Shown here in pieces: positions 61,278 to 64,000 of a stretch of 64,000 nt of DNA. Source of the DNA: Motiliproteus sp965230735. Its GTDB lineage: Bacteria; Pseudomonadota; Gammaproteobacteria; Pseudomonadales; Balneatricaceae. Within the stretch, counting starts at the first letter, position 1. Each line of letters starts with the position of its first letter. The notes under the pieces are model-generated. The model was not told the origin of the DNA. It saw only the letters and a list, made by a program, of their open reading frames with translations, and ran no database searches. The translations under genes and the position numbers were made by a program. The DNA lies in NCBI RefSeq assembly GCF_965230735.1, contig NZ_OZ246016.1:496001-560000 (forward strand), read 5' to 3'.

Positions 61278-61933
61278 TCCGCCTGCTGAGAAATCGATGG
61301 GGCCTGATCGCCCTGCTGCTGGCCGGTGGCTGGCAGCTTGGCAGCGGCGGCTGGATCTGGGCCAAGGCCTGGCTGGCCCAGCAACTGCTCGATCACAGCT
61401 GGACCACGATGCAGGCCGATCCTAACGCCCAACCGATCAAGCCCTGGCCCTGGGCCGATACCTATGCTCGCGGCCGACTCCAGATCCCGTCGCTGCAGAT
61501 CGATCAGATCGTGCTCGACGGCGACAGCGGCCGCACCCTCGCCTTCGGCCCTGGGCTAAGCCATGCCGGTCGCGACATCGGCGAGCCCGGTGTGACCCTG
61601 ATCAGCGGCCACCGCGACACCCATTTCGATTTTATGCCGCAGCTACGCGAATCGATGGAGATTCGGTTGCAGAGCCGAACCGGCGAACGGCGTTATCGGG
61701 TCAGCGAGCGCCGGGTGGTCGACAGCCGTGATGGTGGCATCAGTCTGGATCCGGATCGGGATGGGTTGTTACTGGTGACCTGTTACCCATTTGAGAACTG
61801 GCAGCCGGGGGGGCCGTTACGGTTTCTGGTCTGGGCGGAACCGGTTGAGTCCGATGAGGTGTCGGGGGAGGACAGTGGGTCGGTGCAGCCGGTAATCGGA
61901 CGGGTCAAGGAGGATATACGGCGGATAATCTGA
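61271..61933 (+). CDS. class GN sortase (proteobacterial single-target sortase)
   Basis: This 220-residue membrane-anchored transpeptidase has an N-terminal helix (about 10-28, LIALLLAGGWQLGSGG). Catalytic residues can be placed: His 114 in SGHRDTHFDF, Cys 171 in LLVTCYPFEN and Arg 184 in GGPLRFLVWA. Class GN sortases occur in gram-negative bacteria, usually as one gene next to one VIT-VWA target, and this pair overlaps by 7 bp. The role is cleavage and transfer of the neighbour's C-terminal signal; the acceptor in gram-negatives is not settled. Confidence 0.9.
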   Translation: MLIRLLRNRWGLIALLLAGGWQLGSGGWIWAKAWLAQQLLDHSWTTMQADPNAQPIKPWPWADTYARGRLQIPSLQIDQIVLDGDSGRTLAFGPGLSHAGRDIGEPGVTLISGHRDTHFDFMPQLRESMEIRLQSRTGERRYRVSERRVVDSRDGGISLDPDRDGLLLVTCYPFENWQPGGPLRFLVWAEPVESDEVSGEDSGSVQPVIGRVKEDIRRII

Positions 61934-61992
61934 TGTGGCCTGTTTCGATCAAGGGGGTTGTTCTGGATTTCCGAGTGAAAGGAACGGTTACA

Positions 61993-62450
61993 TTGCGCTC
62001 CCCCGAGCGCGTTCATTTTTGTTGCAACAAAAACGAACCAAAAAATGCTTTGCCCGATGACTTGGCCCTCCGGGCTTCCCTGCGCGCTGAATAGGAAAAC
62101 GGGCTCCGATGGAAACTCGGCCTGCGGCCTCAAACAACCATCGTCACTTTTCCGTTTGCCTATTCAGTGCTCGGCTGCGTCAAGGGCGGTAGAGGCCGTG
62201 CAAGCCAACACCACATCATCTCAGGATTAACTCCCACTCCCCTTTTGCGCCGGTGAGCATTGAGCGGGTCGATGGATCAGCGAAGACGGCTGTCTGAGAG
62301 AGCGTAGCGAGCGAGTTTCCGTCGTAGCCCATCGGGCCGTTCAACGCGCAACGAAGTCGGCGAAGCCGACCAAGCAAGCGGGGCGCTTTTTCTTTGGTTC
62401 GGTTTCTTTTGCGCGGGCAAAAGAAATGAACGCGCTCGGGAAGAGCGCAA
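61993..62450. repeat. degenerate intergenic repeat, two copies in inverted orientation
   Basis: The 616 bp gap between the sortase and argD genes contains two diverged copies of one sequence facing each other. A 17 bp perfect match, CCCGAGCGCGTTCATTT (62002-62018) and its reverse complement (62424-62440), anchors them. Further in, CGAACCAAA, a GCGCG-TGAA segment and GATGG/GGAAACTCG blocks also correspond in inverted order. The arms are roughly 61993-62160 and 62280-62450. The ORFs that cross it look spurious. No other gene is visible in the gap. Confidence 0.7.
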
Positions 62451-62504
62451 CAAGGACGCTCAGCAAGCAAAGATAATCAGCCTTACCGCCATCTTTGCCG
62501 AAAA

Positions 62505-62533
62505 GAAAAAAGGGGCTGATAAAACAGCCCCTT
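62505..62533 (-). terminator. intrinsic terminator of argD
   Basis: On the minus strand AGGGGCTG and CAGCCCCT pair around TTTTAT and are followed by a run of T, 17 bp after the argD stop codon. Confidence 0.9.
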
Positions 62534-62549
62534 AACAACTAACGCAGGA

Positions 62550-63767
62550 TTAGCCTTCCGCCAACACCTTAGCGATGGCCCGCTCCAGTTTCGCCATCCC
62601 TTCCAGAATATCCGCCTCATCGATAATCAGCGACGGCGTCATCCGTAGCACCTTAGGTCCAGCCACCAGCAGCATCAGTCCTTCTTCACGGGCGGCGGCC
62701 AGGAACTGGGCGCCTTTGCCGTGCCATTCTTCGGTCAGCTCGGCACCGATCAGCAGGCCACTGCCGCGAATGTCGGTGAAGATACTGTGCTTGCTGTTGA
62801 TCGCTTCCAGCTGCTCGACGAACAACTGGTGACGGTGGCCAACCCCGGCCAATACGTCCGGGGTATCGATCAGATCGACGACTGCTTCAGCCACGGCGCA
62901 GGCCAGCGGGTTACCGCCATAAGTGCTGCCGTGGGTGCCGAAGCCCAGGCTTTCGGCGGCTTTGGCGGTGGTCAGCATGGCACCGATCGGGAAGCCGCCA
63001 CCCAACGCCTTGGCGCTGGTCAGCACATCCGGTGTTACCCCTAAGCCCTGGTAGGCAAACAGTTCGCCGGTCCGGCCAACGCCGGTCTGGATCTCATCGA
63101 ACACCAGCAGCGCATTATGACGATCGCACAGCTCGCGCACGCCACGAGCGAATTCGGCATCGGCCGGGATCACTCCACCTTCGCCCAAAATCGGCTCCAT
63201 CACCACCGCACAGACGCTGTCGTCCATCGCCGCTTCCAGTGCCGCCAGGTCGTTGTAGGGCACATGATCAATACCACCCGGAACCGGCTCAAAGCCTTCA
63301 CGGTATTTGGGCTGACCACCAACGCTGACGGTAAACAGGGTACGGCCGTGGAACGACTGGCTGAAGCTGATAATGCGATGCTTGTGGGCACCGAAGTTGT
63401 CGTAGGCGTACTTGCGCACCATTTTGAAGGCGGCTTCGTTGGCTTCGGCGCCGGAGTTGCAGAAGAACACCCGCTCGGCAAAGGTCTTTTCGGTCAGCTT
63501 GCTGGCCAGGCGCAGGGCCGGCTCGTTGGTGTAGACGTTGCTCAGGTGCCAGAGTTTGTCGGTCTGCGTCTTCAAAACTTCAACCAGAGTCGGGTGGCAG
63601 TGGCCCAGCGCATTCACGGCGATACCGCCGGCAAAATCGATGTACTCGTTGCCTTCCTGATCCCAGAGTCGCGAGCCTTCACCGCGCACCGGAATCACCG
63701 CCTGGGGCGCATAATTGGGGACCATTACCTGATCGAATGTACTACGGTTTACCTGAAGCTCTGACAT
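62550..63767 (-). CDS. argD: acetylornithine / succinyl-DAP aminotransferase
   Basis: This 405-residue PLP-dependent class III aminotransferase acts in arginine (and lysine) synthesis; an arginine-catabolic AstC role is also possible. The PLP lysine lies in TSAKALGGGFPIGAML, and other blocks are FCNSGAEANEAAFKMVRKY, LLVFDEIQTGVGRTGELFAY and HGSTYGGNPLACAVAEA. AAGGA precedes the ATG at 63767. It stands alone here, with a terminator behind it. Confidence 0.93.
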   Translation of the reverse strand: MSELQVNRSTFDQVMVPNYAPQAVIPVRGEGSRLWDQEGNEYIDFAGGIAVNALGHCHPTLVEVLKTQTDKLWHLSNVYTNEPALRLASKLTEKTFAERVFFCNSGAEANEAAFKMVRKYAYDNFGAHKHRIISFSQSFHGRTLFTVSVGGQPKYREGFEPVPGGIDHVPYNDLAALEAAMDDSVCAVVMEPILGEGGVIPADAEFARGVRELCDRHNALLVFDEIQTGVGRTGELFAYQGLGVTPDVLTSAKALGGGFPIGAMLTTAKAAESLGFGTHGSTYGGNPLACAVAEAVVDLIDTPDVLAGVGHRHQLFVEQLEAINSKHSIFTDIRGSGLLIGAELTEEWHGKGAQFLAAAREEGLMLLVAGPKVLRMTPSLIIDEADILEGMAKLERAIAKVLAEG

Positions 63768-63806
63768 GGCCTGTTCCTTACTGATGAATCTGATCGAACG
63801 CTATAA

Positions 63807-63821
63807 ATGCAGAAAGTGCAT
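63807..63821. promoter_or_regulatory. inverted repeat upstream of argD
   Basis: ATGCA-GAAAG-TGCAT lies 40 bp upstream of argD in an A+T-rich setting. It could be an arginine-repressor type box or another operator; the match to known ArgR boxes is partial. Nothing else is seen in the 233 bp to the window end. Confidence 0.3.
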
Positions 63822-64000
63822 AGAAGCCTGCGATTGAGCCTTGATTATGCGTCAACCACAAGGGCCAGGCCCAGAGGTGGAATTGCGCCAAAGCGACCTG
63901 GACTTTTAAACCGCTGCCAAAATGTTGCAAAAAGTGGCCAGATGTAAAATATTCGCAATCTACACTGCGCCGAACCCAGTTCGCCGATGGTCTCGACAAC

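Noticed and set aside
62045..62538. small frames crossing the gap before argD, including one with a CPRKRNRTK segment
   Set aside because: Such frames recur wherever this intergenic repeat occurs and are most likely not translated.
63778..63999. 73-codon frame upstream of argD
   Set aside because: There is no ribosome site or motif, and the region looks like an A+T-rich promoter region.

Overview
The window looks like chromosomal DNA of a marine or sediment gammaproteobacterium that can denitrify. The grounds are a clade I nosRZDFYL cluster, a proteobacterial class GN sortase with its target, an Aas-type acyltransferase fusion, two large cyclic-di-GMP proteins, and tight operons with many ATGA or TGATG overlaps. 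An Oceanospirillales-like host would fit, but no rRNA or other marker is present to settle it. No tRNA, rRNA, CRISPR array, prophage or intact insertion sequence was seen.

Layout. 1-3.2 kb: 3' truncated Aas-like lysophospholipid transporter/acyltransferase. 3.3-7.1 kb: XRE regulator, then a secreted VIT-VWA protein with a GlyGly-CTERM-like tail directly followed by a rhombosortase. 7.2-10.7 kb: Hsp20, then a heavy-metal P-type ATPase divergent from a CadR-like MerR regulator that share a long-spacer operator/promoter. 10.9-21 kb: nitrous oxide reduction, with a lone tatA, nosR behind an FNR-type promoter, nosZ, nosDFYL, a cytochrome c5 and a CusF-like copper protein; an unrelated membrane-protein gene on the opposite strand splits nosRZ from nosDFYL. 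21-28 kb: a solitary periplasmic binding protein, a membrane GGDEF-EAL protein, a mod(E)ABC molybdate operon and a small YjfB-like gene. 28.2-29.1 kb: an AEC-family carrier.

29.2-52.2 kb (minus strand): a cobalamin block of about 22 kb. It reads from a cobalamin riboswitch through an ECF-type cobalt/nickel importer (nikK, cbiM, nikL, cbiQ, cbiO), a His-tailed MFS carrier, a ChlID-type chelatase ATPase, cobO, cbiA, cbiD, cobK, cobH, cobL, cobI, cbiG, cobJ, cobM, cobW, cobN and cbiX. It mixes early cobalt insertion genes (CbiX, CbiD, CbiG) with a CobN plus ChlID chelatase. A 268 bp structured inverted-repeat element, MITE-like, sits between the riboswitch aptamer and the first gene.

52.5-64 kb: a PAS/GAF/GGDEF/EAL protein with an unusual N-terminal zinc-ribbon-like domain, an MFS protein with a long helical repeat tail, an SDR oxidoreductase, a second VIT-VWA protein followed by a class GN sortase, a degenerate inverted pair of an intergenic repeat, and argD.

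The most unusual point is that the window holds two related VIT-VWA envelope proteins, each coupled to a different, unrelated C-terminal processing enzyme: a rhomboid-family rhombosortase for one and a cysteine sortase for the other. Functional links that can be argued from context: NosZ needs Tat export and copper delivery (tatA, nosDFYL, CusF-like protein); molybdate uptake would serve the molybdenum nitrate reductase of a denitrifier (not in the window); and the Co importer feeds the corrin pathway encoded just downstream. All product names come from reading motifs by eye; no database search was run.
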